A stretch of DNA of 64,000 bases from Ciona savignyi (lineage: Eukaryota > Chordata > Ascidiacea > Phlebobranchia > Cionidae), in NCBI GenBank assembly GCA_000149265.1, contig CH003357.1, forward strand, positions 363,446 through 427,445. The letters are read 5' to 3'. Positions 22,801-36,640 of this stretch are shown here, in pieces. The notes under the pieces were generated by a model. It was not told the DNA's origin and searched no databases. It was given only the letters and a program-made list of their open reading frames with translations. A program made the translations under genes and the position numbers. Each line of letters starts with the position of its first letter. The stretch's first letter is position 1.

Positions 22801-25800
22801 TGTATATACAGCTATTGTTGGTGCAAACTGAATGTTTTAGGATATCAACATACACAAATTGAGAGTATGGGTGTTTTTATTCACCTCGCCAACTGAAGCC
22901 ATATTAAATACTTGTTGGTTGTTGCTCATAATGTTAATTATTAATCCAAAAGTGTTACAGTAGATAAGCATATTATCTATGAATTTCCATTCATAATGAT
23001 TTTATACTTGTGCAGCACATGGCCTTAAATTCTCGCTTGGTAAACTCACAGAAAAATTACATCTCTAATTTTTTTCCAGTGTTGGTCTCAGGTTTGTAAA
23101 GACAGTCTATATGTCTATAAAACTGGTTTACCGATTTTTGTGTTTACCAATAAAATAGCAAACAGTAACTGTAAAAAGCTAACACCTACGTCATTACCCT
23201 AACATTGTGCAATAATTTCTGACACTCTTAAATACAAAGCAACAAGTTTAAGATTGATGGAGTTAATGGAACATTATATTAAACTAACAGAGCAATTACC
23301 ATTACCAGCTATCATTCATCACTTCTCCTTTTTTTCCTGATCAGTTTTATAAAAATGTACCACCAATATTAAAAGGAATTTATTTGCAGAGCCCTAATAG
23401 TTAGTTGCCTTATTACTTTATCTTTATACAAACAGCTACCGAATGTAACATACATGCCCACCGAACGCTTTAACTCAAGTTTATCAACTGCAAATAAAAG
23501 GCCGCCTGTGAACGAAATCTTCCCTGGATCTACTGACTATGGAGAAGAATATCCAAGATTTAACACCGCACTAAAGTAAGCCACGATATAGTTCATTATT
23601 ATAAACAATTAAGCTTTAAAACTTTAATAAATGTATTCCCGTGTTGTCTTAACCATGTATGTATACAGTGGTTTAAAAATATATATCTTATTGCCATACT
23701 CTTCCAGTACCGCACTAAATGGTATTGTCCAAAACTTTTATCACAACCATCGTTTTAATAGTTGTAGGTTAAATTTTTGTGCCTAATTGTACATGAAATG
23801 TCTTTACTAATGTAAGACGTAGGTAACAAAATGACAACTTAAAAAGCTTCCAGCAAGCTACGTTATTATCCAATATGAGAATTTAATTTCAAACTGGTGC
23901 AATCAGAAAGTGGTTTCGACGTCTATACGAACCAATTCAAATATTGATTATAGCTTTGCCATCGTAAAGTTACACACAAACTTGTGTCAACTACCTGGTT
24001 TTGAGTTAAAATTATGTATCAGATTTTGCAAATATGCAGATAGAGAGATTTATTTTTTAGCATGACCCAGTGGTGGTTTTCAACAATTTGTACAGACTGC
24101 AAAAATTAGTGTACCAAGCAACTTTGCAGCTATTTTTATACAATTCTGTGAAAAGTCTGTGGCAATGACAAATAGTTGTGTGATTATACAAATACATATA
24201 TGAATTAACCCATAAAGGATTACCAGTTACCACTACATTAGTTTTAATAGCTTAACAACAGACTCGGTTGTAACTTATTCTTTCTCGTCAGGTGGAACAC
24301 TAAGACCTCAGCCAATGCAATGAACTCACTTCTACGACAGCAACAGATGCAAGATAATTACGACGATGATTTTGATGAGGAAGATGGAGCGCCATCGTAT
24401 GTGAAACCAGGTACTAGAATAGAATTAGAGATACCAGATACTCCTGGTTAGCCATGGGAAATTACAGTCCTTTAGTGCACTTTTTATAGACCGGCAATTT
24501 CAGTTTATAATGTCTGGTATTATTGCAAATTTGAACTACCCATTTTAATCTACTATATTGAGGCGACTTAACTAGGGGATTGTATAACTGCACATTAAAG
24601 GTTGATATTCAAGTCCCTAATTGGATGCTGGTTGCATTTTTTTTATTAAACTACATATGTGGTTAATGCTAAATTATTCATATTATCTTACATTTGAATT
24701 TTACATATGTATTTGTGTGATAAGTTTTAAAATGGATGTACAAATTCAGCAAATTCATTGCTACATGTTTTATGTTGCCTATTAAAAGAAAGACACATTT
24801 GCTACCTCACTTTATTGTATTTTACTAGCATCAAACTACCTTATGTGTGCTTTATCTGGGTGATTTTACTCAAATATTTACAAGCTACCTGTAACATTTT
24901 TTAATATTAATCAAAGTCAGTTGGAGAAAATACCTGAGTGTGCAAACAATTGTGCAGTCGCTGCCATAAAATAAATTGTAAAAAACAAAATCGTTCCAAG
25001 TCCGGTCACTAGCATTCAAGTTCGTATTCTCAAATAACCTACTGTGGTCCTTGGCCTTACAGCATTTAACGATGCTACCCTGTGGAATACAATAAAAAGG
25101 CTTTTAACATATTCAACCCAGTTAGACTTTTTAATTAGGTCTAAATTGAATAAAAAAAGTTTTAGGCAGGCATAGTCAATCAGCAAGGCTGTGGACATAA
25201 AATGATAATGATCCGATAATGCCTATGTTATATTATGATTTTTACTTTTCTTAGGTATATCCATTATCCCAGATAATGTATCCGTGAGGCTGTAATCGCA
25301 TATAATCGCATAGAAAGTTGATTCAAGAAAATGTAACTGTTTGATTTACCGTATTAAGTTTAAGTCTTTTTACCAGATGAGTTGGTCTCTGTTGTTTTGA
25401 CTTAAATTTTTGTAGTTTTTGTAGTTTGAAAATGTATTTTACTGTCAACAGTAATGTAACTTAGAATTTGTTTTTAGACTACAAAGTGTACGAGTCTAAG
25501 CCGAACTATGAGGATGACTTATCTCTGGGACACAGTGACAGTGCTGAAGAACTATCCGAACTTGAAGTCTTTCTTTCTTCACTTAGATTAGATGAGTATG
25601 CTCCTTTGTTCCAGGTAAATTGTCATGGCCTTCAAAATAGCAGTTTACAATGTTTACATAAAACTGTATATGGTGCAGTGTGAAAGTAGATTGTTGCAAA
25701 CATGTTTGAATATATATTAGTAGTCACGCTAATGTTTTGTGTTCTTTTATGCATCGTTCTCAGAAGGTTATTTAATCGTCGCCATTGTGCCAGTAATATT

Positions 25801-26224
25801 TAATCCCAGTCTGTGAACAACCCTTTACATAAAGCTTTTCAATGCTACTTGACAAAACCAGTTGAATGTTGTGGTCGGCTGTCAAATCAGTCTCAAAGAG
25901 TAGAGTTTAATCATTTGCAACCTTTAATTCCTTGTTAAAATATTTAAACCTTTTCGAAGCATGAGAAAGATTAACCTACTTCCATTGCTATGGTCACCCT
26001 ATTACCAGTCGAACAGTGATGCTAATCTCCTGGTAGCCATTTATTTAAGCTCACACTTTGTCTTTTTTTACCAGGATGAAAAGATGGATATGGAGACCCT
26101 TGCAACATGCACCTCTGACGAACTTTTTCAAATGGGCTTACCATTAGGACCTAGGAAGAAAATACTAAAGGCGTTAAGTGAACGTGCAAAACCAGAATCT
26201 GACAATGAGCTGACTGCATTTTAG
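19822..26224 (+). CDS. USH1G: USH1G (SANS)/ANKS4B-like ankyrin and SAM scaffold, 10 exons
   Basis: This scaffold links harmonin and myosin VII in hair-cell and brush-border tip complexes of vertebrates. Exons: 19822-19878/9, 20196-20302, 20724-20949, 21371-21489, 21918-21993, 22522-22602, 23436-23575, 24292-24410, 25478-25614 and 26075-26224, about 403 residues (human USH1G 461, ANKS4B 417). The N-terminus [15 protein letters not shown] and the next exon ([15 protein letters not shown]) match human SANS closely. Three ankyrin repeats follow, including [16 protein letters not shown] and [11 protein letters not shown] Lys/Glu-rich coiled region follows in exon 4. The SAM domain spans the last two exons ([30 protein letters not shown]). 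The protein ends in T-A-F, a class I PDZ ligand, as expected for harmonin binding. One copy may stand for both vertebrate genes. The exon 1 junction is off by one base. Confidence 0.9.
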
Positions 26225-26360
26225 TCCGATAAGTGCAATGCTATGTTTTAAGCTTGAGTAATTTTGCTAATGTTGGCTCCCTGCCATTCAGATACTTTAA
26301 AAAATTTACAAATTGTGTTGCTTACAAAGAATCGATTATACGTTCCAGACAGTAACATAA

Positions 26361-26543
26361 AATAAATCATAATAATAATGCATATATCCATGACGCTGCT
26401 TACTGAGCTTGTATAGATGCATTCCTCATAAATTATTTATGCTTCTTATGTAGAATTCTATAATGTGTTATATTTTAGGAACACCATTGACGCAACTATG
26501 ATTTTGCCCTTTTGAAACTATTCTTCTATTTCTGGTAAATAAA
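26361..26543 (+). terminator. Polyadenylation signals of the USH1G-like gene
   Basis: AATAAA occurs at 26361-26366 and again at 26538-26543, 140 and 310 bp after the stop codon. Either could be used. Confidence 0.45.
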
Positions 26544-27653
26544 AAAATTAGCCCCTGTTTTGGATTTGTTAAACTCTATTACTGTAAAATGTTGCTTGTT
26601 ACTTATTTTTCTTTGAAGTTTGAGGTAAAAATACTCTTTAATTGCTCGTTGCTTTTATGGTTTTATCGAATTTTTAACAATTATTTCTTCATTATAAATT
26701 CTTTTATTATCCAACTGTTGCAATTAATTTTAATTTGTACAATCAAACATTTTAACCTTTGTACCGAATACCATATCTCCTATATTCCAGTATCCACTGT
26801 CAATTTAACCTGTTTCATATAGACACTGTTGATTAATGTGCCACTGTTCCCAATGTAATTGTGAAGTTTCAAATTAAATATGGTGCATTTTGTGCTTTTT
26901 CATAATGATTTTTTCATTACATTCATTTTAACGAATGACTTCTGTAATAGTTACGGTACTGCTGGTAAAAATAAATATCACAAAATTAAATCAGTGAACC
27001 CGTAATTTTGTTAGATTTTTGCATCTCTGCCAAGACCAAACTCAACACATTCAAACACACAATATAAGTAGCATCATAATTGCGATTATTATTATAGTAA
27101 TATACAGATGTGTTTCCTTAATTGCATAGTTTGGGTATAGAGGTATGGAAAACTCGTTCGTAGCGACCATAAGCCCAAGGTGGTTGGTTCATAACCAGTC
27201 TCAATTTATTCTTTTCCTGAACCTAGTTGTGGATTGGTTAAACCAACGTAGCAATAGCTCCATCGCATTAAACACTTTAGAATAGCTCGGATTACATGAC
27301 TGTGTACCTTTACCTTTCTGGCAGTAGTCTTGCCAACTAACTGTGTTTTGCAGCTAACTTCTGGTTATCAGAACCAATGTAAAGTCATCTTACACAAGTT
27401 GATGGCGAAACTGACTATATTATATTAATACAAGCCTGTGGTTGACAATACATATTTGCCTTTACAACAACCTACATTTCGGTAAATGTACAAAGAAATG
27501 TTTTGATTCGAAACACATTTAATAACGGTAAACATTAATGTGTTTAAATTTTGTAAATTGATTTATTGAAAAACTCTTTTATTAGCTAACAAAGGCGCAT
27601 ATATCAATAGCAATTGTTTAAAATAGGAAACAAACTGGCACTAGAAGCATTGC

Positions 27654-27678
27654 TGAGTCAAACTGCTCAGCTATAAAA
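27654..27678 (+). promoter_or_regulatory. Candidate promoter of the I-kappa-B-like gene: AP-1 site plus TATA box
   Basis: TGAGTCA, a perfect AP-1 site inside a TGCTGAGTCA half-MARE, lies at 27654-27660. TATAAAA follows at 27672-27678. This pairing is typical of an inducible core promoter and lies about 840 bp upstream of the start codon, with a 5' untranslated intron implied by the acceptor at 28499. The assignment is inference. Confidence 0.45.
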
Positions 27679-28515
27679 GAGAGAAGGCGAGATAAAATAA
27701 CAGTATCGGTACGCCCAGTTTTTGCGTTGTTGTTGTCTACGTAGTGTTGTGAGAGAGCTTGGAATGTTTTACAGTTTTAATATTTGCTCTTGTTTTAAAC
27801 AAGTTGAATATTGTAAAAGTGACTGCCAATAATTGTGCTACATTGGTGTAAGCGTTTCTGTGCTTATTTCTAAAACCAGTTTATGTTCATTGTGTTGGTA
27901 AACGCATGCTGACACTGACCTTCAATCGCTTAGTTTTGTTGTTAATTATTAGCCAACTTAAGGTTTAATTTTTTATCAAGTAGGAGATATGCTGCAAAGG
28001 TGTAATGGGGCTGCGATATCCTAGATTTGTCAAAGAATAACACAAGCTTGGACATTTCTTTTCTATTATGCACCAGTGGCTGTTTTGCCAGAGGGTATAT
28101 CGTGTGTCAACCTAAGAGGGCAGTTGTTTCTTTTTTATCCTAATGTGACGCAGTGGCGTATAACCGACCAAGTCGCGTAAAATTTACTCGTTCCCAGTCT
28201 AGACAAGGATGAACACCACACAGCAGCACGCTTTATCCTAAGAGTTAGATAAATAAAAGTTGGCGTCTCTTATATGTTGTGCATTCAAAAAGGGGCTGAT
28301 GATATCGTGACTGTGAAGTTATTAAGTTATCACGTTCTTGGCTAGAGTTGTTAAGTTAGTTTTGAGTGGTTTTGTCTGACAAGTGTGGTGAGAAAAAATG
28401 CAGTACCAAAGTACAAATAAGCTGTCCACGTTTGCAAACATACCATACTGGTTTATAGCTTTGCTTCTTATAAACTTGTATATTTTTTATTTTATTTAGA
28501 CCGTTACTTTTTAAA

Positions 28516-31500
28516 ATGTTGTTTTCTGCACCGAACGGAAAGGCCCCCAGTCCGTCATGGAGTATTGACTCTGGCGTTGGTTTGTCGCCACGTTCAGGAA
28601 CTGGAAAGCAACCGGAAAGTCCCCAAGCTACTGACGATGATGTAATATCAACTTTTTGCTCCAGCGAAGAAAAATGCTTCACCTGCTTGCCATATACTGA
28701 GGACGAGGCTGACGAGATCCTGCAAGACATAAGCCGTACTCTGTGCTTCACACTTAATACAGGCAGAATAACGAAAGTTCGTAAAAAAGAAAACACGAAG
28801 AGATTGCTGAAGAGTCCAAGGTTGGTGTTATTGCTATTGCAACCTAAAGCTATACCAAGTAATTTTAACAGATTGTTAAGTTAACGTTTTTGTGTAACAT
28901 CTTATATATGCGAAACTGGGTAAAACGTTTCGCAGGACGACAGTGGTTCCAATACCTTATTAACGACGTGTCATGCGCTTTCCTCTGTGAACAATAAGAC
29001 GGCATGCGTTTACATATTGCCTTTCTACGTGGAAATGCGTTTCCGAACTTATATAGTGGCTTGATGGCAGCGGTTTGCAGCTTTATTGTATGTTCAGAAG
29101 TTATTGGTGTGGCAATAGAAAGATAGAACTGCATATCGTAGCTTCATGCTGTTGAATTGGTATTTTAACAGTAACGTCGACTCGTGCTTGCAACCGAAAA
29201 CAGGCAACGGCAAACCCAGACAAACATCATCTAAAAGGAAAATGAGTCGAAAAACAAACAGCAAACCATATGGTGCGTCTTAGATATTGGTTTAATAGCT
29301 ATAGATTGAATAACATACTCATGTTTATTCACGAGCGATGGGAATACAACAGCAGTTACAACACCGGCATTCGTTAGACCCACAGTGCTACCGAAGAGCT
29401 ATTACAGAGATTCAATATTGATCAATTAAAAAAAATCTATTGTGTTGGATTTTGGAACATTTTTCGTTTAGGACATTATCCTGACAGTAATCACACTCTC
29501 AATGACTAGTAGAGGGTAGGTTTCGAGTTTACAACCTTTAGTTACATAATGAGCTATTTGAACTATTAAAACGAATAGCGTTTTAAGCCGCATTCGTGAA
29601 TAATACATTCCTTACAGCTCTTGGGGTTTCACCACGAACTACTGTCCGTGAACGTTTGGACCAAATTCGAGAGCGTCAGAAAATACAGGTAAATATAAAG
29701 TACCTGAAGCGCGCGATAAATTTTGCTTAACGCATTTTCTAATTTTAGGAAAAGGCTAAGTCTGGAGGCCATTCGAGCACAATGAAGCGCCCACACAACC
29801 TCGGCGGCCCTTTGAATCAATCTCATTTGCAACCGCACAATATAAGCTCCGCTGCAATGACTACATCGTGTGATTTTCCGCAACAGCAAGCCATGCCCGC
29901 CAATTATCCCTCCCACATGTCGACTATGAGCATGCAATCGCCAGCCTACAACGCAACGTTCAGTGAATATCCCTCTGATTCAAATTCCCACGACTTCCAA
30001 AAACCCCCAAATACATTCGTCCCATACTCACCTAATGAGCCTCAAAACACTTTTCAACCCACAGTATGTTCACCAGAGTACTACCCAAACCCCAACTATT
30101 GCACCACAATGACCCCCACTTACTCCCCCGAACTGGAATATTGCCAATCACCCACCCTCCAAACCTCACCTCTCCCCGAACTACAAGTTTATCATCAAAA
30201 CGCTCAATATGCGCAAGGGGCGATGTATCAGGAGCAAACAGCAGACGTGTACACTTCTACAGCTTTTCCAAGCCATCCGATTGGTGAGTAACCATATCCT
30301 TAGATCGCCTCTCCTGCTGCAATATGCACATTAGTAACCCCTGCCAATCCCAGGCCAATTTCCTGAAGTTGGAATGTGTTCAAGCTCTTCCCCAGGCTAC
30401 CAAGACCAGCAGCAGGGAATCTATGGCATGGATGCTGTTTACGGTATGACACTTTTTATTACGAGGCTTTGTACTACGAATTTTAGCGTATGAGGTGACA
30501 ACAGTTCCCTGAACACCTGTCAATAATTAGGAACTACAGAAGACGAGGAAGACCTACTGATACAGCTACATACTGCAGCGATGGCTGGAATGGCGCAAGA
30601 TCTGCAAAATATTCTTCTTCAACTGACTAATTCAGGAAAAATTTCGTTTTCAATCGACGCCGGAGACACGGAGGGAATGGTAAGTCCGAATTCATTTTAG
30701 TGAAATTGTGGTGAAAGGATTATTCTATTTTGTTTTAGGGAAAAACTTTCTTCAGGTTTTAAGTTTAATGCAAGGTAAGGATTGTTTCTGCCAATAAAGC
30801 CAATAGAAAGCGGGCAAACGAGTTTTCTAAATTTGACCTATAATCGTCACCGCTTTATATGTGTGTCCGATTCGAATAAGGTTGAAAATAGGCCTTACGC
30901 TATTTATGGAAATAGTAGCGCTGCTTTGGCATAATTACTGCCTACTAGTTTCCCGCAGTCGAAAATAAATATATTTCCAGTTTATGTTTATGTCCGGGAT
31001 CTGTTAAGGCATGGGCGCGGCTGGGTGCGTAAAGCACAACAATTATTTCGTCAATAAACTTCACCAATAATAGCTATATATAGAACATAAAGTGCCCAAA
31101 TTTAGTTCAATCTCCGCAATTATTTATATACATACACGTGTACGAAATCCAAACAACTGCTTTCTGAGAAAGTTTGTAAGCCTTCTTGAAGTTAATCTTA
31201 GATTAAACTCCCGTAAGAATAGCTAAAAAACCACGATATGTTACGACGTCAGGTTAAGGTTCGCCAGAGGCCGCTTTTACTATGGAGAACTAGGTAGACC
31301 CTGAATTTGCCATTGTAATTCAGTTTCGTCCTGCACATTTCCGGTTTGAACCCAATTACGTTTCAGTTGCCGCCAATTGTACGAAACAGCTATTATTTTA
31401 ATTATGCGAACGAGTTTATGTTTCACAGAATCGGGTAGCCATCCTGTTTTGCATCTAAGGCTGCCCCGTTAAACACTTGCAAAGCGACCTATCACGTTTT

Positions 31501-34500
31501 TTTGATTACCACATTCCTAATTCTATCCTATTGTACCCAGTCTTTCGTGTCTTTTCACCGTTCGAGCTCAAGTATGTAATACCGATTTGCATACACAACC
31601 CACATCGTGTTTGTAACGAGAATGTTTTATTGTGAATCACGACACACCATCAAATTTTGGTGTAGTGGTCAGTCGAAATCGTGCAGTCGGTGCAGTTTAT
31701 GGAACTCTTGGTTGCATTCTTCAACGATAATCGTGGAACAATCGTGGAGATAGCACAAAGCCAAAACTGCTGTTCCTTTCATATTACCACTCTGTGAAAT
31801 TTAATCCGTATTACCGAGGATAAAGGATTATGTACCCTGCACGTTTAAGTACACAACGATAACTTGACATACCCACCCACTTGGCTGTTTCAATCGAGTC
31901 ATTCGGCTCCAATTCTAGGAACTGTAGACTTAATATGTTTGCTTTGTGACCGAAATCGGTTGATAGGTTTGTTTGCGTCGCTGTATGAGGTACGGACTCG
32001 CTGTATGATCTTAAAAGCAACCTACCTGAAATTACACAAAAGCACTGGGGGCGTTACCATGAAAATTTTCCATGATAAGAAAAGAATTCGCCGGGTACTT
32101 GCTGAGCAGCATTTGAAAAGTTTTTGAAACGTACTTTTTTTAGTAAATTTTTGTAATTACGACGCATGGCTGAGTACCCTCAACTCGGAGTTTCCTTTGC
32201 GTGAAACCCGCCGCGTTTCTCTCTACAATGCTAAACCGCCCTTGAAAGAACGAAACCACCATCCGTTTTGTGTTGTGGATTTTATCTCCGTGTAGAAATA
32301 CGTCATGTATAAACATGGGGAACCTTGGGGTTTTCCACTCGACCTTACACTGCAATATTAACAATTGCGTAATAGATAAAATGATATTAGTTTATAAGTA
32401 CTTCTTAATTACTTAAGGAGCTATGACCCGTTATGTAAAACACCTGCATATCTGACTTGTTTTTCATTTCATAGTCGTTTTTTATTGACTTATTAAGTTG
32501 TTCAAACATTTTGAAAGCGTAAATGTTTGCTCGACGTGCCATATAGGCTAAGGTCCGCTGATTTTGCGTGAACAATAAAAAATGCATTAAAAAACGCGAA
32601 GACGAAACTAGTGAAACTTACATTCCCAGAACTCGGTCAATTAAACATTTCACTACCACTCCAAATGATTAGTACAGTGGCAACAAACGTGCGTATGCAA
32701 CTATAAAATTACCCTATTAGTCTATCTTCCATATATGTTTATGCTATTAACCCATCGTTGACTCGGGTAGTTCATTATTAGCTGCATATTTGCTTACAGA
32801 TATCTTGAGGTATCGATTAATCGGTTTCTTTATCGTTATTTATAATGTAATATGCTAATTAGTGTTCCCCGGATTTACTTGCGGCCATTGTTATGCCATT
32901 GTCTCTCATTCGTTCTGCGTATTTTGATAGCATCGCAGACGTATGGACCTTTGTGCTCTTCCAACCGCATAAGATTGGTATTTTGGAGGGTATGTTTAAC
33001 ACATTACGTCACACAAGAGATATTGTGACGTTACCGAATCTAATCGTGGTATTTATAGCCTTTGTAGAGCAGTCACACGGCAATTAGCAGCGTGATTTAA
33101 CTGCATCGACCGTTAAGTTTAGACAGGACACGGCAATCTATTCGCGGCCGAAGGACATTACATGACGATATTATAGGCTCCAAATTTAATAACACGTGAA
33201 TAATTACTTATGCAATGACCAAATTGGTGGGATAACAGATTGTTAGGACTAGTCCTTAACACTAAAAAATCTAAAGAAACGGCGAGTTTTGGGACTTATT
33301 ACTTACACTATATCAGATATACGGATTGTACTGCTGTATGGGATAAATTATTATGTCTATTAATATGGAATAATACGCGATTTAACCACATTTCTTTATA
33401 TACGCGTCAAAAAAGGAAACTTTAAGATATTCCCTTTTCACTAAAAATATTTTTAATATATTTCGTCATGTTTTAAATATTGTCCACAGACCCCTCTTAT
33501 GAAATCCACAAAGAACAGCCACATCGAAGCGACGAATCTTTTGCTCAATTTCAACGCTGACGCCCGGAAGACTGCCCTAGACGGGAGCACACTTCTTCAT
33601 ATTGCAGCTGGAATCCCTTCAGAAATGATGGTGCGGATTGAAAATATACCATTCTGCCAATCATTTTTCTTTAAATGGGATCTTTAAGATAATTTAAATG
33701 GCCCATAGATTTCCATTGTTCTTTGCTACCTCCCACAATATGACAGTTATAAATTAAATTGACGGAATTGTATTCAAATCTGTCATTCATTCTTTACCTT
33801 TTTAAATATATCGTCGATTTATTCAAATTAAAGGGCTTTAATATTATCTTCTAATAAAACAATAGCGGCGCCAGCTCGCAGTACTGTAAAAATAAGTGAT
33901 TAAAGAGTCATATCTCTTTTCCAGATGTTTCTTTTGAAAACGTTACCAGAAAACATCACGACGACCCTTATCGACCAAACCGACTATAACGGTAAGTATC
34001 CGTAACAATAGTTTGTTATTTTGCGTATCAGGTGTAATATATAATGCTGGGGTAGAATTTGCACCCCTGTACCCCTGCCTTTACACCCACGTATGCATCC
34101 CCTTATTAACTCCGTTTTTTGATTGTCGTACTTTTGTAACCCCAAGGGGCATCTTATTTCAAATTTTTGTTTTCGTAAGCAGTTCAAGCTCGTAACGGAA
34201 CTTTTCTTAAAACGCCTGCGGTAGTTTCCGACAGGCGTGGTTGTCCTAATGCTGCTTAGATAATCAAACATCCGCTATTTATGTTTATAAATAAGGCGTT
34301 GGTTCGCATCAATAAACAAATATGTTTATGCCCAGGACGAACGCCTCTGCACGTAGCAGTGGAATGTGGCAACGCAGAGACAATGAATCTTCTTCTTTTG
34401 CGCGGCGCATCGGTGCAAGCGCAGGTTAGTTGCATAATTCATGAGTTTCCACAAAATCGCAATCCTCTTAGTACGTCATTAAATGTTTTCCTTTAGCGGC

Positions 34501-36640
34501 GTAATCTTTGCCGTTCAATGGGGAATTAAAGTGTTCGAGGAGAAGGCAACCCATTTTTAATTAGAAAATTACGAAAAATCACCCTTTATGGAACGTTTAA
34601 ATAACTAAATTTTGATTTTGTGTTTTCGGTAAATAGGATCAGCAGAACGGTTGGACACCACTGCATATTGCTGTGAAGAAAGGGCAGATTCAACTGGTGC
34701 GAGATCTTGTGCTTTTCGTTGAGGCCCACCTGTCGACTTCAGGCCAGGCCGACACTTCACCCGGTGAAGGTTTGCTGAAATTTATCAATCAAGCCACGTT
34801 CAACGAAAACACCGCCCTCCATTTCGCCGCAGGTAACTCTAATTTAAATATAAACTTCCCCGCATTCATTCTTCCGAAATCTTCGCCCGTGCGCGTAACA
34901 CCCAGTGTAACTCTATACATTTGTTTATCCCACCGAAACGACGCTTAACAATACCGCCTCCGAAAGAGAACCCACTTCTTTTCTGCGGTGGCATTCTTTT
35001 CGGCCGCCGTATTTTTATTGAGCACGGCTGCTGCTGCTGTTCGTGGAAAATTTCCTCGTCTCAAGTTACGCTCAGGCGTTTCTTAACAAATCCTGCGAAG
35101 CGACATTCGTTGCGGTTACTGCCCTTGTTGGCAAAGACTGCTGGACTATACAAATTTGTTTCGTAATAAAGATATTTCGCGGAAGACCTTGGAAGTACGC
35201 ATGATTGACATTTATTTAAAGCGTTTTGTGTATTCGCGGGGTGTAAGATGAATATTTAATATTTACTGTTAAAAATTAGGCCATTTTATTTAGAACAACG
35301 CCTTCATAAACTTTCTTTTGAAAAACTACACCAACAAACTGAGTCGCTGTACACGAAGTTTATTACTGCGACTTTACAAAAGTTTATGTATTGCTACTGT
35401 AGCGAATACACAACCGTTTTGCGTCAAACACAAAGGTTGTCGCATCTATTTTTGTAACTTTTTCAGAAAATCTATCGATTCTGTAAAGAGTCTTTCATTG
35501 CACGTTTTAAGAGCTTCACACTTAGTGTACCTCTCACTATGCGACCGGGAGTGGTTGAAATAACCGCTTTACGCGATTATAACGACTTACTAGAATTAAG
35601 AAAGGCTTTCTGTTTAGAATAATTAACATATTTGAACCCAATATGACGGCGAAGTCGTGTTATAATCGCTCGAAGGCGCCATAATTTCCAAGAAGGAAGA
35701 TTAAACGTTGTGTTGCGGGGTCGCTCGTTCACTCGACGGTCACGACGCAGTTGGCTCGTGTGCTTCGACTTTTAAAGGCTATCGATCGCGTGTCTCTTTC
35801 CAGCGCACGTGTTTACCAAATTCATTTACCAAGCGAAAGCGATACATCCAATACAAGGGCCTGCGCTCGCTTGTTAATATAAGCTTAATAATGCTCCTTT
35901 TACACAAGGGCGCAAAATAAGGGTGTTTTTCGTGTATTCTAAAATGGCACATATTCGTATGTGACGTCATGGGGGAATGCATCATGTCATGTTTATGTGA
36001 TTTTGCACCAACATTACATTTGTCGATTTTTATTATAAATTCGCGTTTTAAGCAATAGTTCGAACATAGCCATTGGTGTATTTACGTTGCTCTCAAATGA
36101 CGCAACGACTTCCTGCAATGGCAAACGCAATTAAAATTGGCACGTTCATTCATTTATTAATATCCGCACAGAGCTGGAAAGTACGGATGTTCCACATGAC
36201 GTCACAAACATCATTGTCAACTTCCTGCTGGACAAAGGAGCGGACCCGAGCACGAAAAACCATCAAAACCAAATTCCGTTGAATTATCTTCCCAGAAATT
36301 CCCTTGTAAGTAGCTCTACTTGTACCCAATCTTCTAAAACATCCATCTGTTTATCACCAATATAAAACGGCTGCAGTTAAATAACACACTTCTCAATATT
36401 CTAGTTAACCTGCGAGCTACCAACTAATTGAAATTGCCACTTAAATTCAGCAGATTATTGTTAGGACTGTTTTCCTGTGTCGCTTAGTATTCCATTTCAA
36501 GCTAAAATTTATATTTATTTTAGCTCGCCGACCGCTTGCGGCCAAGTCGACGTCCACGCCAGTCTGCTTGGGACAACTCCCTGAGTATCTGCCGGCCGTA
36601 CACAGGACCCTTGGTCCCGGGAAACCCCTCACAAGAATGA
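28516..36640 (+). CDS. NFKBIZ: Atypical nuclear I-kappa-B, NFKBIZ-like, with OCA motif and ankyrin repeats
   Basis: I-kappa-B-zeta proteins bind NF-kappa-B p50 in the nucleus and switch on secondary immune genes. Exons: 28516-28820, 29172-29272, 29618-29688, 29749-30283, 30354-30443, 30531-30679, 33490-33630, 33925-33991, 34336-34424, 34637-34832, 36172-36305 and 36524-36640. They join in phase to 664 residues. The N-terminus is Ser/Pro-rich, then basic (SSKRKMSRKTNSK, likely nuclear localisation). At about 134-160 KPYALGV and TVRERLDQIRERQK align with the OCA motif of NFKBIZ and POU2AF1 (KPFQGV, then VKELL). A Pro/Gln/Tyr-rich segment follows. From about 390 there are ankyrin repeats (STLLHIAAG, GRTPLHVAVECGNAE, GWTPLHIAVKKGQ, NTALHFAA). 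LDKGADPSTKNHQNQIP matches the last NFKBIZ repeat. The orthology to NFKBIZ over BCL3 or NFKBID rests on the OCA motif and C-terminus. Confidence 0.85.
29315..29415 (-). mobile_element. Decayed SINE fragment in intron 2 of the I-kappa-B-like gene
   Basis: The order ACTCATGTTTATTCACGAG, GGGAATACAACAGCAG, GGCATTCGTTAGACC, GCTACCGAAGAGCTATTACAG follows the complement of the SINE 3' half with many substitutions. Confidence 0.4.

Larger units (their letters stand above)
26225..28515. other. Intergenic region between the USH1G-like and I-kappa-B-like genes
   Basis: It holds the 3' untranslated region of the first gene and, from about 27650, a likely promoter and 5' leader of the second. A weak tRNA-like stretch lies near 27145-27290. 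A splice acceptor (TTTTATTTAG) ends at 28499, 16 bases before the next start codon, so the leader is either cis-spliced or receives a trans-spliced leader. Confidence 0.55.

Noticed and set aside
35000..36000. Short open frames in intron 10 of the I-kappa-B-like gene
   Set aside because: They have no splice signals in phase and no family resemblance. The flanking exons join in phase without them.
334..36640. BAG6 next to an I-kappa-B gene as a trace of the vertebrate MHC class III region
   Set aside because: Vertebrate MHC III holds BAG6 and NFKBIL1, but the gene here is NFKBIZ-like and the other neighbours (USH1G, ALPL, SULT) are not MHC genes. One loose match is too little.
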